Source of the DNA: Chrysopilus asiliformis
Lineage: Eukaryota; Arthropoda; Insecta; Diptera; Rhagionidae
Length of the DNA stretch: 64,000 nucleotides
Assembly: GCA_964034945.1 (NCBI GenBank)
Contig: OZ035961.1
Location: forward strand, 17,685,243 to 17,749,242
Direction of reading: 5' to 3'
In this document: positions 46,961 through 58,904 of the stretch, piece after piece
How the letters are laid out: every line of letters starts with the position of its first letter
Position numbering within the stretch: position 1 is the stretch's first letter
Notes under the pieces: model-generated
Told to the model about the DNA's origin: nothing
The model's database searches: none
Seen by the model: the letters and a program-made list of their open reading frames with translations, nothing else
Translations under genes and position numbers: made by a program

Positions 46961-49265
46961 AATTATTTATTTTTTGTAAATGTACCCAACATTTTTAAAT
47001 ACGGTTTGTAACTCAAACCCCAAAAGTTTCAGAACATCCCAAAAGTTTCAAAAAACCTCAATTTCATACAATACTCATATGATTGTAGTATCAATAGATC
47101 AGATCGCTAAGTTTTAAATATCGAATAAATCTTGATTTTTTCTGATGTGCGTCTCATTCTAATTTTCAAGATTTTCATAAGTTTTCGGTACGAAACAATA
47201 AAATTTACATACAATGGGCAATGCACCGAAATTTATAGCCATCAGAAAGAAAAACGCAACATGACATAAAATATTTTTGTGTATTTTCTTTAACTCCTCT
47301 TCAGATTTTTCAGCATTAATATATCAAAGGACATCTTATTCAAATTATATAATCGTCTCCGAATAAAACTGTATTCGCTGTTTTACCATCGTTTTGTTGT
47401 GTCCATCGAATAACACTACATAATATAAAGCAAAGCCAAACAGAAAAACATATCGAAGAACTTAAAGAAAAACTTACATAAATTATCAGAAATGACGAAG
47501 GAAAAAACAAAAAAACTTAAATGCGAAAGAAACTTTTTCACCCATTTGTTATTCGCTTGTCTTCACATTTGTGTCTCGGCTTTATTTTTTGATATTTACG
47601 CCAATATTAATCGGCCGAACCCTTTTTTTTTGTTGATTTCGAGGGACTCGCCGCCAAACAACTTTAGTCCGATATTAATTTATTGCTACCAGACGTGTAT
47701 GTATGAAATTGGAACATTTCGCAAGTTAATAACATAAACCATAGCCAAGGCGATGATTTTCAAAAATATTGGTTCAAATTGGTCCAGAAATTCGCCCTCT
47801 GGATGCGAACATACAAACTTTTTTACTTGTGGTACGTCGTGATAATGGAGAATATTTGGGCAATTTTTTTTTAATGAAAAGTTCATCTTTTTGTCATCGA
47901 CAGCGGCACATATTCTCATGATAACTCTTATCACGAAGCATAATTATTACAAAATCCATATGTATGAGATGCCTCCTTAATTAATTCTCTGAATGTACAA
48001 AAAAACCTTTTTCTTGCAATTCGTTTTACGAGAAAGGGCGATGTCTTCGCCCTGCGACAATTCAGATTGGTTTGTAAAAAACTTTTCGCCTCCTCAAGGA
48101 ATAATTTTCGGGTGTTCCTGACTGATATTTATGGCCACCCGAATCTTGGAGTCAACTTCTTCACGTTTTTTTTTGCCATTCACAGACGACACACTTGAAT
48201 TGATTATTTTGCTGGCATCCCAATTGACATTTCGAATAATGATAATATCATCGCATAGCATTGTTCCATTGGGCAATAAATTATTTATGTCAAAACCTTT
48301 CGATATGCATTTTTGCCTGTCTTATATGATTTCTTCTCTGAAGCACACGGCATTCAAAATCAGTACATATGCGAGCATAAAATCATGCCCACACGAACAG
48401 ACAAATGAATTCCTCATGTTGTTACTTTGTATACTTAATAAGAAATTATAAAATTCCAGCATTTTACCGATTAAATAATTACATGACCGCAAGCTGATTT
48501 ATTGACGAGGTCTTCTTTAATCAGATCTTTTCTGGGTGAACATTTTGTAGATTTTTCAAAACATTAAACCGCGACTTGTTTTTTATGCGTAGGCTGGATT
48601 ACGTAACGAGAGATCTTTGATTTCCTTTTACGGACGAAATGCAAAATGTTTCTTGGTTATTGAAAATTATTAATAATGCCGTAATTTATTGTTGAATATT
48701 AAATACGCTGCAAATATAACATCGATCGCGCATTGTTTTGTTTATTTATTTTGCTTTTGTCTAACCACAAAAATTAAAGATAACCCCTTGCGGATTAACT
48801 TATCGATGGAAAATCACCGAAAATCGAATTTTTACGTCATTCGTGGGCGATAAAATGAATTTCATGAAATATCCAAAAGATAAAAATTGCCAAAACAGTG
48901 ATTAATAATGTTAATAACAATATTTTTATTCCGCATTATTTTTACTAAATAACACACCCATATTTTATTCAAGGATATAATTTTAATTCCTTAATTTTTG
49001 TAACTGAGTTCAGTATTTTGACAATTTTATTTGAAATAAATTGATAAATCACTACCCACCAGCCATTTTGTTGACAAACATTTTACAATATTTCCATGAT
49101 ATTTTGACGACGCTGATTTCGAGCCGGAAAGTAGTTTGGCCAGATAGGCTATGGCTTTTGAGAAAAACACAAGTTTTTTTTTGTTGATATCTATGGCAAC
49201 ACAAAAAAGTAATTTTTAAATTAAAGTTTCTTGAAACGAACCATCGCATGAGCTCTACACTTTTG
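46961..49265. other. non-coding DNA, no gene recognised
   Basis: No supportable gene. Open frames of 60-106 codons at 47492-48451 occur on both strands without motifs or splice pairs. Nothing else is recognised. Confidence 0.5.
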
Positions 49266-49269
49266 GTGG

Positions 49270-49420
49270 GCTGGAAACCTTACAAATGTTCAAAATTTGC
49301 CGATAGTTTGCAATTCTCGTGAAACCATGGGTACAACAACCACTATTGATTAGAAGAAATTCTTATAAATGTTCAACCCCATCCATGGCGCGTAAGGAAT
49401 CTAAAATTATGGGTGCAGTA
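49270..49420 (+). repeat. CCTTACAAATGT dispersed family, copy on + strand
   Basis: 'ggctggaaa', CCTTACAAATGTTCAAAATT and 'gtttgcaattctcgtgaaaccatgggta' match the core and the 'tccatgg' block of the 46.2 kb copy. 'attatgggtgcagtagcagag' further right may be its tail, separated by an insertion of about 70 bp. Confidence 0.55.
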
Positions 49421-50430
49421 GCAGAGAAAAAAATTTGTTTAAAACCGCAATTTTAGCCAACCCAGCCGCAGCTATGCTAGGCAAAAGGAGATTTTGTTTA
49501 AAGAATTTTAAATTAAAAAAATATATGTTTTTTTAAATTTTTTGTGTTCAAACACAATTTTGTTCCCCAAAATAAACATTTTCATCATAACTCCTTAAAC
49601 CAACAAAATCTCAAATACACATGAAACCATCAAAATCTTCGACTAACGAAACAACATTTGGCAATTAAAGGTACCCGAAAAAAAATTAGGTCGTTCATAA
49701 AATGAATTCAATTTAATCCGAGCGAAAACCAAATAAATCACGAATTTGATATTGTTAGCAGCAATCTATCCCAACATTACACTATTCAATTAGAATAACA
49801 AAACGCGAATTAAATCCCATCCGTGGAATCTGAAAACTAGAGCCACTTTTACTAACACGCTTTGAAGAAGTAGAAAAAAAAAACATCAGTATAGCAGCAC
49901 CAGAATAAAAACCGTCAAAGGAACGTTGCGATCTATTATAAAGCATTGGATCGCGCGCAATTCTTTTGATATCATTCAGCATAAAAGTAAAGAGAGATCA
50001 TCCCTATGTCAAATGATGAATAGATTGGGAACCTGGGACCCTGTGCGGCGCATTGTCACCATCCGAACAAAGGCTCGCTCTCCCGTATTCAACATAAAAC
50101 ATAAAAGGAATCACAGAAGAAGAAGAAAAAAAACTCCCCAAAAAAAAAGTTGTTCATGAACGCTTCATATTGAGGTCCGCTACATTCATAAGAACTTCAT
50201 TCGCGTGAACATAACAAAAAAACACAAAATCTGCGATCAAGTTGCGCACATTAACTATCATCCATTGTAATTTAAATTCGTCAAAGGAATACCGGTTCCG
50301 AGTGCCATCAAGACCAATTCTTTCACTCGTTCTCCACATGAACTTGAACCGAGTTATATCACTTCTGGAATGGTAGCTACCGCTGAATGGATTCAGCAAA
50401 GGAATGAAATCATTACGTAAGGGGGCAGCC

Positions 50431-50634
50431 TTATAATGTCTCATTCGATAAAATAAATAGTAGTGGACAGAGACTGGAACCCTGAGGAACTTCAAGCAAA
50501 AAAGTGATAAACTTCTTCCTGTAAATGGCGGGGAGATGCGATGGATATTGGATAGTTGGTACAAATGAAAAAAAAAACCAACAAGATGTGGAGAAGCTTG
50601 GAGAGCATCTCCTCATGACCGTATAAATTATCAT
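50431..50634 (-). pseudogene. non-LTR retrotransposon (LINE) reverse-transcriptase fragment
   Basis: The minus-strand frame ends …LLEVPQGSSLCPLLFILSN, which matches residue by residue the RT motif usually written GVPQGSvLGPLLFxLYIND in LINE elements (established for Jockey, CR1, I and related clades). The preceding 'iyRKKFI' fits the 'nRkqfv' region just upstream. Only this block is recognisable; the motif lies at about 50446-50489. G to E before VPQG, G to C before PLLF and the loss of YIND show decay. No YADD box or endonuclease was found, and the second open frame (50154-50564) is in another register. It is a relic without function. Confidence 0.6.
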
Positions 50635-51662
50635 TATGATATGATTTATGGATTTATATGGTTTCCGTTGTTCTTGAACGTCATCGTTGTTCGTCGGCGG
50701 GAACGAACGTCCTTTTGGTGTTTTTTCCTCTTATTTCGTATGTTTTGCTTTTCTTATTCGGACATCATACAGTATTTAGTGCTTTCCTGATGACTAGAAT
50801 CTGGTAACGAATGTCCCGTCTCCTCGCGGTCGTTATGCCATAATTTAGCATTAGCCAGGATGATATTTTTTTAGATATATTTCTTACTGCTCGGCTATGT
50901 CTGGCGGATCTCGGGGGGTTTTGCGGTCACTGAAGGTAGTTTTACTCTCATCAGATGGTTGTTTTTTTCTTCTTCATATTATTGGGTTTTTTAATCTGTT
51001 CTGCAGTTTAACTTGCAACAAAGTTTGCTTTCCTTACACCCTGGGGAGCTTTAGTCCAAGTGGCAGAAAAAATCGCAATCTCATGGTTGATGGCCATTTC
51101 ACATAAATGCTTTGGACAAGAAACAATCACTCATAAGACCCAGGAATTTATTTGTGTCATTCTGTCTTTTCGGATGGGGTTTCTTTAAGCAAATATTGTT
51201 AATAGGTTTTTTCAAATAATTTAACAGAGTATTAAGTGTGGTTTTTACAAAGGTAGTTTGAAAACGCTATTTTTTGGTATGAAAAAAGAATGATTTGTCA
51301 CATTTTGTGCTCATTTGTTCTATGCTACTCTCTTCAGAAGACATGGGTCAAAATTTTCCTCCAAATCGGTGAAACTTTTTTTTCAAATTTTTGAAACAAT
51401 TTGTTTAAAGTTGGGATTTTTTGCAAATTTTTTCTATCGAGTTTTCTCGGAAATACATTGCCCGAAATTTCAGAAAGCAATGAACGTACAAATTGTGACG
51501 AATTCTAATGATTTTGAATTCATTCTCCATTTTGACCAAGAAAATAATTAGAAAACTTGAACAAAACTGAAAATCTTAGCAAAAAATATTGGCCGAAAAA
51601 AACATCATTTTGGAAGCCACTATGTTTTGGAACAGAGACACTGGTGTAAATCTACTTATAGT
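50635..51662. other. non-coding DNA, no gene recognised
   Basis: No gene. The 51330-51560 stretch ('caaatcggtgaaac', 'tcgagttttctcgg') resembles eroded repeat DNA of the kind seen at 21.5 and 59 kb. Nothing else is recognised. Confidence 0.5.
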
Positions 51663-51745
51663 AGAGGATTGTCCGTAGAATACGTAACGTCGATTTTCAC
51701 TTCTTCAAACTCCCCCCCCCCCCCCCCCCCCCACTCACCCGGATT
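51663..51745 (-). mobile_element. G-tract MITE end with 21-C run
   Basis: 'aggattgtccgtagaatacgtaacgtcg' is a decayed terminus (TGTCC.TA.AATACGT conserved), followed by 21 C at 51712-51732. The opposite end is not recognisable. Confidence 0.65.
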
Positions 51746-54306
51746 TTTATATCGAGGTATGGGTGTACTATAAATTGTGAAAAAAAAAACATTTGGTAAT
51801 ATTTTCTTTCTCTGCAATTGTAAAAAGAACTTTATCAAGACATTCTTTGACACATTAAAATCAGTGCAAGAATTTCTTTTTTTAAGATTTAGCGAAATAA
51901 TAGCACCCTTGATTTAGAAAAAAAACCCGATTTAACAGCTACTGTCGCTTATGAATTTTTATTTTTTCAAAAAAAAACCCCCCACACGAAAGGAAAGCAT
52001 TAACTTATAATTAAAACCAAGTCGTTTTTGTCAAGTAAATGGAAAACTACATCAATCAAGATTATGGCGCGACCAATTAAACAAAAGCGCAAAGACTTGA
52101 ATGGGATTAGTGTAAAAATGTCTATTGTATAATCGCCTGTAATCGTGTATAAAATCGCTGGTTGCCACCTTCGGTCGTCGTCATTCAGTTACATGCTCAT
52201 TACATTACCATACGATATTTCATCTTAAATGAAATCTTAATTGCAGCACATTTCCCAGCATAAACACCTTATAAGGTGGCCATAAATCTAGCAGAACATC
52301 GTATTTCAGACGAAATTCACCACCATCAGTCATACTACGTTTACCGCCAACCCCTATGGGTAGGAATTGGTTACCTTTTGGCTGTTCTTTAATTCCAGTG
52401 AAACTCCTTAGCAAGCCAAGAACCTTACCTCATATAGGGCCCATTTTTCCTGATGGGCGATAGTGGTTTGGCAGAATGTCCTTACGTGATAAAATGCTCG
52501 TAAAACCTCTCGTGTAGCCCATAAGAAAGTGGCAATGTAAGTCGAGACAATGGCAACAGTTATCGTCGTAACCGAGCACCTATTTCGCTCATATAATCTT
52601 AGAAAATGTTACATGAAACACATAATTTCTGGTAAACCTTTTTCTATTATCGTAAGTATAGTAGGTACTGTAGAAATCATACATTTGGACGGTATGTTGG
52701 AGGGTTGGTCTTTCTCAAAAAGGTTATTTCTTACATTTCGTGGTTGGATGGCTGAAAGAGGAGGTTCTGTGTTGATGGAAAATTACTATCCGAACTCATT
52801 TTACCTGTGATGATGGCAGGAACAAAAGGATTACGAAAAGGACGAAGTGGGGAATGGCTATTACCAATCTACAACCTACGTATGGCACATAAGCCACATG
52901 TCATATTGTTGATGTCGGTTAAAATCACCAACACAAGACCCTTAAAATCCTCTTCAGCGCGGATCTCTGCTTAGTTGCGACGGTTTCTACCCACTATTAC
53001 TTCAAGAAAACGAAAATAGTCCTGATTTAAGTCACACATTCTCATATCATCACACATAAGTATAAGGAGTCCTTTTAGCTACGTTACGTTACGTAAAGCA
53101 TGTTGTCTGAGGTATCACATCCGAGCGTATAAAACCCTAGGAGCAAGCATAAAACACTTCTTAATCCTCTGACTTTAGTCAAAGTTTGAATTTTACCCGC
53201 GGGGCAACTGACTATAAGTGAAGGAGCTGGTCTGAGAAAAATGAATGCACCCCTTTGTCTTCTCTTATCATCATATCACAATATGAGTTGAATTTCGTCC
53301 AGCTAAAGATCCTTGTTGATTTTCAAAATGTTCATAATACGACTTACACGCTGCCAAAACAACACATCCTTTTGTTTTGTGTGGATCGCAGCTTATCAGT
53401 GCTTTTACAGAAAATACCAAATTACACTCCATATTGTGTATATTTCTAAACAGGTATCTTTTCTAGACCGAAAATAATTTTTTTTTAATTTTTTTGGTTA
53501 AAGTTTTTGGTTTTATTTGAAAGTGTAGAATGTCCATATGCGAAACATAACCTCATTTTATATCCTATACGGGCGGTAGTGGCATTGCATTATACTTAAG
53601 ACTCTCGGATACTTAAGTGGCTTTTCTTATTTGAATTTTTGGTTTTCAACAGCACATATAAGACGTTAGCATAACTGTCTTGGGAATGAAATATAATATT
53701 TTACCGAGAAAAACTTATATGAAATTTTGTATATAATTTTACAACAGGATAGGGTGCGTGTTGAAGGGTAGGTGTAAGTTGTAGCAACCGACAGAGTTAT
53801 GTCCTGAGGCCATGTTATGTTAGTTTTTCGGTTTGATGAGAAAGTTCAATGTTTGGATTATATCGAAAGTAAATTTTCTCAGACGATTTTCCGGCAACCT
53901 CCTTCGGGTACCAGGAAAAATCACCCCTCGTGATCCCAAGTCTCGAGCATTCGGTACATTAAGAGAAATTAAAAACAGAAATGTATCTTTTCGCTACAAA
54001 ATTTGGTAAAGCCAATTAAAAGCTAGAAACAACAAAAAAAACTTTTTTTTACATTTTTGGTGGGGTTTAAAATTTAGGTGGGGTTTAAAATTTAAACTTA
54101 TAATCAGAGGGAACTCAAAAATCAACCTATGAAAAAAATCAATAAAAGTCGAGTGAATAAAATCTAGTAAATGCTTTTACTAGAAATTTAGCACATTTTT
54201 GTAGGAAATTCCATAAACATTTTGTACTAAAACTTTTTAAATTCCTATAGTATAGAAGCATTCACTGTTTCTTATTTTTAATGAGGTTTTTTATTCACTC
54301 ATCCCA
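51746..54306. other. non-coding DNA, no gene recognised
   Basis: No supportable gene. The region 52140-53450 is somewhat less AT-rich and has single open frames on both strands without paired splice sites. An exact 18-bp direct repeat (GGTGGGGTTTAAAATTTA) sits at 54059-54094. Confidence 0.5.
54059..54094. repeat. exact 18-bp tandem duplication
   Basis: GGTGGGGTTTAAAATTTA occurs twice head-to-tail with no difference. It is a small, recent slippage product with no gene context. Confidence 0.92.
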
Positions 54307-54366
54307 AGGAGACATCCATAAATGACGTGACAAATTTAGAAGGGAAGAAGCGGCATTAAATGCCAC

Positions 54367-54412
<46 letters not shown>

Positions 54413-54491
54413 AAAAGTCATTAAGGGAAGGATATGGGGCGAGGGCAAACAACACAATAATTAGCATGGGGTATTTTATGGACTGCTCCTA
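54307..54491 (+). mobile_element. G-tract MITE copy with a 43-T run
   Basis: The left end AGGAGACATCCATAAATGAC and the right end, in reverse complement AGGAGCAGTCCATAAAATAC, are matching TIRs. Between them, 'gcggcattaaatgccacac' corresponds to the family's 'gtactaaattccatac' block, followed by 43 T (54369-54411) and a G-rich patch. In this copy the homopolymer is T rather than G or C. Confidence 0.8.
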
Positions 54492-55445
54492 AAACTGAAA
54501 AAGAAAGTCATAATACAAAAGTAGAATAGGAAAACCTCAAAACGAAAAGAACAAAACGTCTTATCATTTGTAAGGATTTTCAGCTTTTCCAGCACTTCTG
54601 AAGAAGCTCAATTTTCTCATTTCCACTTGTGGCAATTCACAATCTCTGATTCCAATGATAAAAATAATACAAAAACATATCCTAGTTTGTAGTTTCCCTC
54701 TACATTTTCAACTATTCTACTCAATGGAACATTTCTAGAGAGAAAAAACTAAAAAAAGAAATACATCTTCTATCAATGCCAAAACGAAGGTGGACCTTAT
54801 ATGGACTTGATGTCGGGGGTTTTTTTTATCCTGTCGCCGTCGCGTTCTTCTGTCTATTCGTTCAGATTTGGATTCTTTTATTCCACTTTGTCTTATAGCC
54901 AAAGATACTCTATAATCGTTGTGAGATACTTGTGGCTAAGCCTTTTGAATTGAGCTGTAAATGCTGAGGATATTGGTGTACTTGAAGCTATAAGAAGTAA
55001 CATGAGATATGCCTTATGGTTTTTACTGGATACCTTTTGATATGAGAAGAAACGTCTTTCATTATTTTAATGCTATCTGGTTTTTGGTTCTCTTTTATTT
55101 TTGATTTTTTTTTTGCTACTATAATGGTTAATGGCTTTGGCTTAATATTTTTATAGACAAGATTTATTTTGTCTGAGATAAATTCTATTCATCAGCATGT
55201 TTGGTATAAAAACAAAATTCTTCAATCAAAGAATTTTTCATGTTAGACATTGCCTCCACAGTTTTTCGTAATTTCTAATTTGAGTAAATGGTTTACTATT
55301 TTTAAAGAAGGATGGGATTCCGCATACACTTTGTAATCGCAATTTTATTTCTTTGATCAAAAATATGTCTTTTTATTCGTTTTTCTCTCATATATTTAAA
55401 AATTTGACTCTCGAATAAATTCGAGCGGATGATAATGGCAGGAAC
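54492..55445. other. non-coding DNA, no gene recognised
   Basis: AT-rich sequence with poly-T runs. No open frame, repeat partner or splice pair was recognised. Confidence 0.5.
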
Positions 55446-55615
55446 AACGCTCGAGTTAACGCTTAAAAAATATTAATCTATGTGCGTCGAGAGAAGAGAG
55501 CGGGAGGCGGGTGAAGAAGTCTAAAGTATTAACGTGTCCTACGTTACATCTTTTCATCGTTTGTATTTATTTCTTCAAGAAAATTTTTTTTTATACTCGA
55601 GTTAACTCGAGCGTT
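55446..55615. mobile_element. TIR element with CTCGAGTTAAC ends, 170 bp
   Basis: Both ends read inward AACGCTCGAGTTAAC. The right side contains the perfect palindrome GCTCGAGTTAACTCGAGC missing only its first bases. AAC occurs immediately outside both ends (55443-55445 and 55616-55618), a possible 3-bp target duplication. The interior is GC-richer ('gagagcgggaggcgggtgaag'). The same palindrome type appears at 60284 and 63702. Confidence 0.65.
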
Positions 55616-57222
55616 AACATTTTTTGTCATTCTTAACTGGTCATTAAATATTGCAGAAGAAAGTTTTTGTGTCTAAAAAATTCTTATTTACCTCATAATT
55701 ATGATAATTACAATTTCAACTAATAAAGTCAGTCTTTTTTAAAAAAAATCCATTAAAATTTCTCAAATTTAATCACTTTCGTTAATTTTACTTCGGATTC
55801 TCTTCCAACATGTAGCTGAGATTATTCATAAAGTTCCACCATCTAACACTAAATCATTAAAATACTAGTGAATTTAAATGCTAATAAATTTTATGTTATT
55901 TTCCGCACAAATTCTGCATTTTCACATCAATTTCGTATGCAAGACGAGTTCCCTTCCCGGTTTTTCTCATTTGCAGTCTTCAATCCAATTCAGTCGTCTG
56001 GTTCTTCTATTGCCACCAAAAATTTTATCTTTCCCAAGTGAATTGCAACGAAATTAGCTTTGTTCGCATATTTTCCTGATGTCCTGGAAAATGAATTGAC
56101 AAAAAAAATCTCCCGAAAATGTTCATCTTGGAAACTCTTTTATTTTCAGATTTTGCAAAGCGTTTTCCTTGTGAAGTGCACCCTTAAATTTGAGCCAATT
56201 ACGCTTAGTGTATAATTAAAATGGAATTTAAAAAAATTAGCTTCATACATCATTTTAATCCTTCGCTTACCAAATTAAATCCTTTAATTTTTTCAAAGCA
56301 AGCTTTTCTATCCAAAATCCGATTTTTTTAAACTGTGCTATTCTGGGTGGAAAACTGAAAAACCAAGGAGAATTTTCTTTCAAATTTAGTGGCAAGGGAA
56401 ATGAATTTATGATGGAAAATATTTAGAAAAGTGAGTGCAATTAAAATGAATTGATTATCATAAAAATGGCATGTTTTTATTAGTAAAAATATCCCATTTA
56501 GTTGGCAGTTAATGGCAACATATATTTCAATTAATCCTTCTTCGTATTCCTTGAATCGGAATTAAGAATCCTTTTTCGCTTTCATTTAGACAGGATTTGA
56601 ATACAGGCACGGAAGGAAAAAAAATATGGAATTAATTCTATGAAGGCAAATAGAAGAGAATGAGGAATTATTTGAAAAGGGTTGAAATTAAGTCGTAAAC
56701 AATGTCAGAAGATTATTCTTGGACCAATCTTTATTTTTTTTGTGTTTTTTTTTTCTTTTCAATCTTTTACCTTCCTTTAATGTTCAAAAATGTACACCTA
56801 AGAGCACTTATTTCGCTTATGTTGTTTACGTTTAAAAAAGGGGGCTTTATTGAAAGGATTTAATATTTTAATGTTTTTAGGGTTAAGTGGAAAGGGCCTC
56901 ATTTATGCGAAAGATATTGATATTAATTTTTGAAAATTATAATTTGAGAACAACCTTTTTGATGTATTAACGCTATTCAGTGAGATTCCACTTGTAATAT
57001 TTCATTTTTATTGCTTCTTATTGGTATAAAATTTACATAATCCAGATATTTAAAATTTTATTATACTCGCCGAGAAGTTTTTAATTGTTTTGTTAACTGA
57101 ATTATTTTTAGATATAATAGGGTTTAGAAGTTGGTTGAAAATTCTGATATTTATTTTTAGTTTATAATAATTTTAAACCGAAATATATTTAAATATAATT
57201 ATTTGTTTTACTTTTTTTACAG
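55616..57222. other. non-coding DNA, no gene recognised
   Basis: AT-rich, no gene. It ends in the pyrimidine tract of RS site 2. A TTTTATTTTCAG acceptor-like sequence at 56150 has no useful donor after it. Confidence 0.5.
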
Positions 57223-57257
57223 GTATGTTCATTACAATTTTATACCATATCTAAGTA
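57223..57257 (+). promoter_or_regulatory. candidate recursive splice site 2 with 35-nt RS-exon
   Basis: TTACTTTTTTTACAG at 57222 runs directly into GTATGT, a usable donor. A perfect GTAAGT follows at 57258. It shares with site 1 the fused AG|GTA.GT, an ACAATTTT block about 10 bases in, a CATAT block and a GTAAGT end, while the flanks outside are unrelated, arguing against a shared transposon. It lies 36.2 kb after site 1. It is 216 bp left of the nested transposon pair, whose GTAAGT at about 57467 belongs to the element. Confidence 0.45.
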
Positions 57258-57438
57258 GTAAGTACCACCTTTGATTTTAAATTTTTTAAACGAAGAAAAA
57301 AAACATTTGTTTAATAAAATTAAATTTTTCATTAAAAATTTGGAGGAAATTTATTTTGCTCTAATATTTTTTGCAAAAAATCGAAGCTAAACCCGGTTTT
57401 AAAAACGTACATAGCAACGATTGACGTAATTTCCTGTA

Positions 57439-58397
57439 GGGGAACCCGGGGCTAGAATTAACAGGGGTAAGTATTAACAAGCCTATTCCCGCCGAAATAT
57501 ACGAGCCAGAATCTCGAAATTTGGTTTTTGTCCATCATTCGATAAGGTCAATCATATCGTGACTCATCAGTCATAAACAGTTAATTGCAAGTGAATGTTT
57601 AGCACAAAGACCGAAATTTAGCTGGTAAACGAACTTTTTATGGTTTGGAATATTTTGATTTCTGCCTTAGTTTTTTATATTATTGAATATAACTTTGCCG
57701 ATAATGTAAGTTAATGAAGCTATAATTAATAATATCCTTTGGTTTTATTACAATCCTTAACTATATTTTTGTGTGTGGTTAATAATTCAAAAAAAGTAGT
57801 GTCGGGGCTAAAATTAACAAACCCATGGGGCAAGAATTAACACATGTTAATACATACTGACGATGACAACATAGAGTAAGAATTCTCATACTATGTTTTT
57901 ATAGATACAAATTATGTACAAAAAAGCTTCCCTGAGACCTTTTTTTAGATAATAATAATTGTTTTTGTTTTTTTAAAACGACTTAATATTGTTGTCAATT
58001 TATGTTCCTTGAAAAGGATATTTATTTGGTTCATTTTATTAGTTTTTGTGATAATTAATATATTTGAATTTAAAAGGATATATATTTTGTTTATTTTATA
58101 ATTTTTGTGAAAAAAAAATCTTTTCTTTTAATTATTTCCATGTTAAAACTTATGTTAATACTTACCCCATCGTTGTTAAAACTAGCCCCGTGACCGGGGT
58201 TAGTTTTAACAGATGACATTTTTTCATAAAAATGATTTTTTTCATATAGTGACTACCTGGTTGAAACTTTTTTTTATTTCTTATGATACCTGAAGACCTA
58301 CAGTATGGCTAGATATAAACACAATATCAAAAATATTACTTGTTAAAAAAACATGACCCGATTTCCAAATTTTGTTAATACATGCCCCGGCTTCCCC
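57439..58397. mobile_element. Tc1/mariner-IS630-type non-autonomous element (959 bp), TA-flanked
   Basis: The TIRs are GGGGAACCCGGGGC and, in reverse complement, GGGGAAGCCGGGGC, continuing inward with ATTAACA-rich sequence. TA flanks both ends (57437-57438, 58398-58399). 'ggggctaaaattaaca'-type units recur internally near 57800, 57830, 58150 and 58200. The empty site rebuilt by removing the element and one TA reads CCTG-TA-CATAAAATAC, which is the terminus of the G-tract MITE, so it inserted into that MITE. TA duplication is the rule for this superfamily; no DDE transposase frame exists here. Confidence 0.85.
58175..58210. repeat. 16-bp-arm hairpin inside the TA-flanked element
   Basis: GTTAAAACTAGCCCCG and CGGGGTTAGTTTTAAC pair with a single G:T-type mismatch around a TGAC loop. 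It is built from two head-to-head internal copies of the element's terminal motif. It may be an abandoned internal terminus or a binding site for the transposase of the autonomous partner. Confidence 0.85.
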
Positions 58398-58550
58398 TAC
58401 ATAAAATACTGAGAAAGGAATGGTGGCGGTCTGTGACATTGTAAGAGCGGCTCTCCGTTCACAAATCGCGAAAAAAAATTGACGAAGAGAGTAGCGTGGG
58501 GGAGGGTGTGGAAAGTCCGAAAATTAACGACAAATTTTATAGACAGCACC
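58398..58550 (+). mobile_element. G-tract MITE interrupted by the TA-flanked element
   Basis: After the nested element the sequence resumes CATAAAATACTGAG and contains a 'tcacaaatcgcgaaaaaa' block, a G-rich tract and the right end 'aaattttatagacagcacc'. The first few bases of the MITE lie on the far side of the insertion (about 57432-57438). Order and length fit the family. Confidence 0.7.
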
Positions 58551-58599
58551 TTATCGTCCTTTATCGAAATCAGTAGTGATACTTACTGCTTGGTGCTAT

Positions 58600-58685
58600 C
58601 AACAAAATCATCATCTGTATTACTTATGATGTGTAGGCAAAATCCTACAAATGTTACAATTCGTCGGTGTACAGACAGGCAAACA
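58600..58685 (+). repeat. CCTTACAAATGT family, + strand copy
   Basis: 'ggtgctatcaacaaaatcatcatctg...tgtgtaggcaaaa' then TCCTACAAATGTTACAATTC and 'gtcggtgtacag'. It carries one change in the core relative to the family. It abuts the right end of the MITE, as the 33.8 and 46.7 kb copies also lie next to MITE ends. Confidence 0.55.
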
Positions 58686-58904
58686 CACTAAGTCAAAAAT
58701 GTGGGTTTGGAGGAAATCGAGTTCAAATATTTTAAGTTTCTAAAAATGTACGTAATTTTGAACCTAGTCCACAAATAAAAATATCAGTTGTGGTCAACAC
58801 AAAACTTTCTTCTACAAAATCTACGACTCTGCGCAATTTACGCTAGAGCCCTGTCGCGTTGTCAACCTAAGACGACCTCCCAATAAATTCTTGGTTTATT
58901 CAAA

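Noticed and set aside
57460..57475. GTAAGT donor-like site
   Set aside because: It lies in the TIR of the TA-flanked element and recurs with the element's terminal motif.
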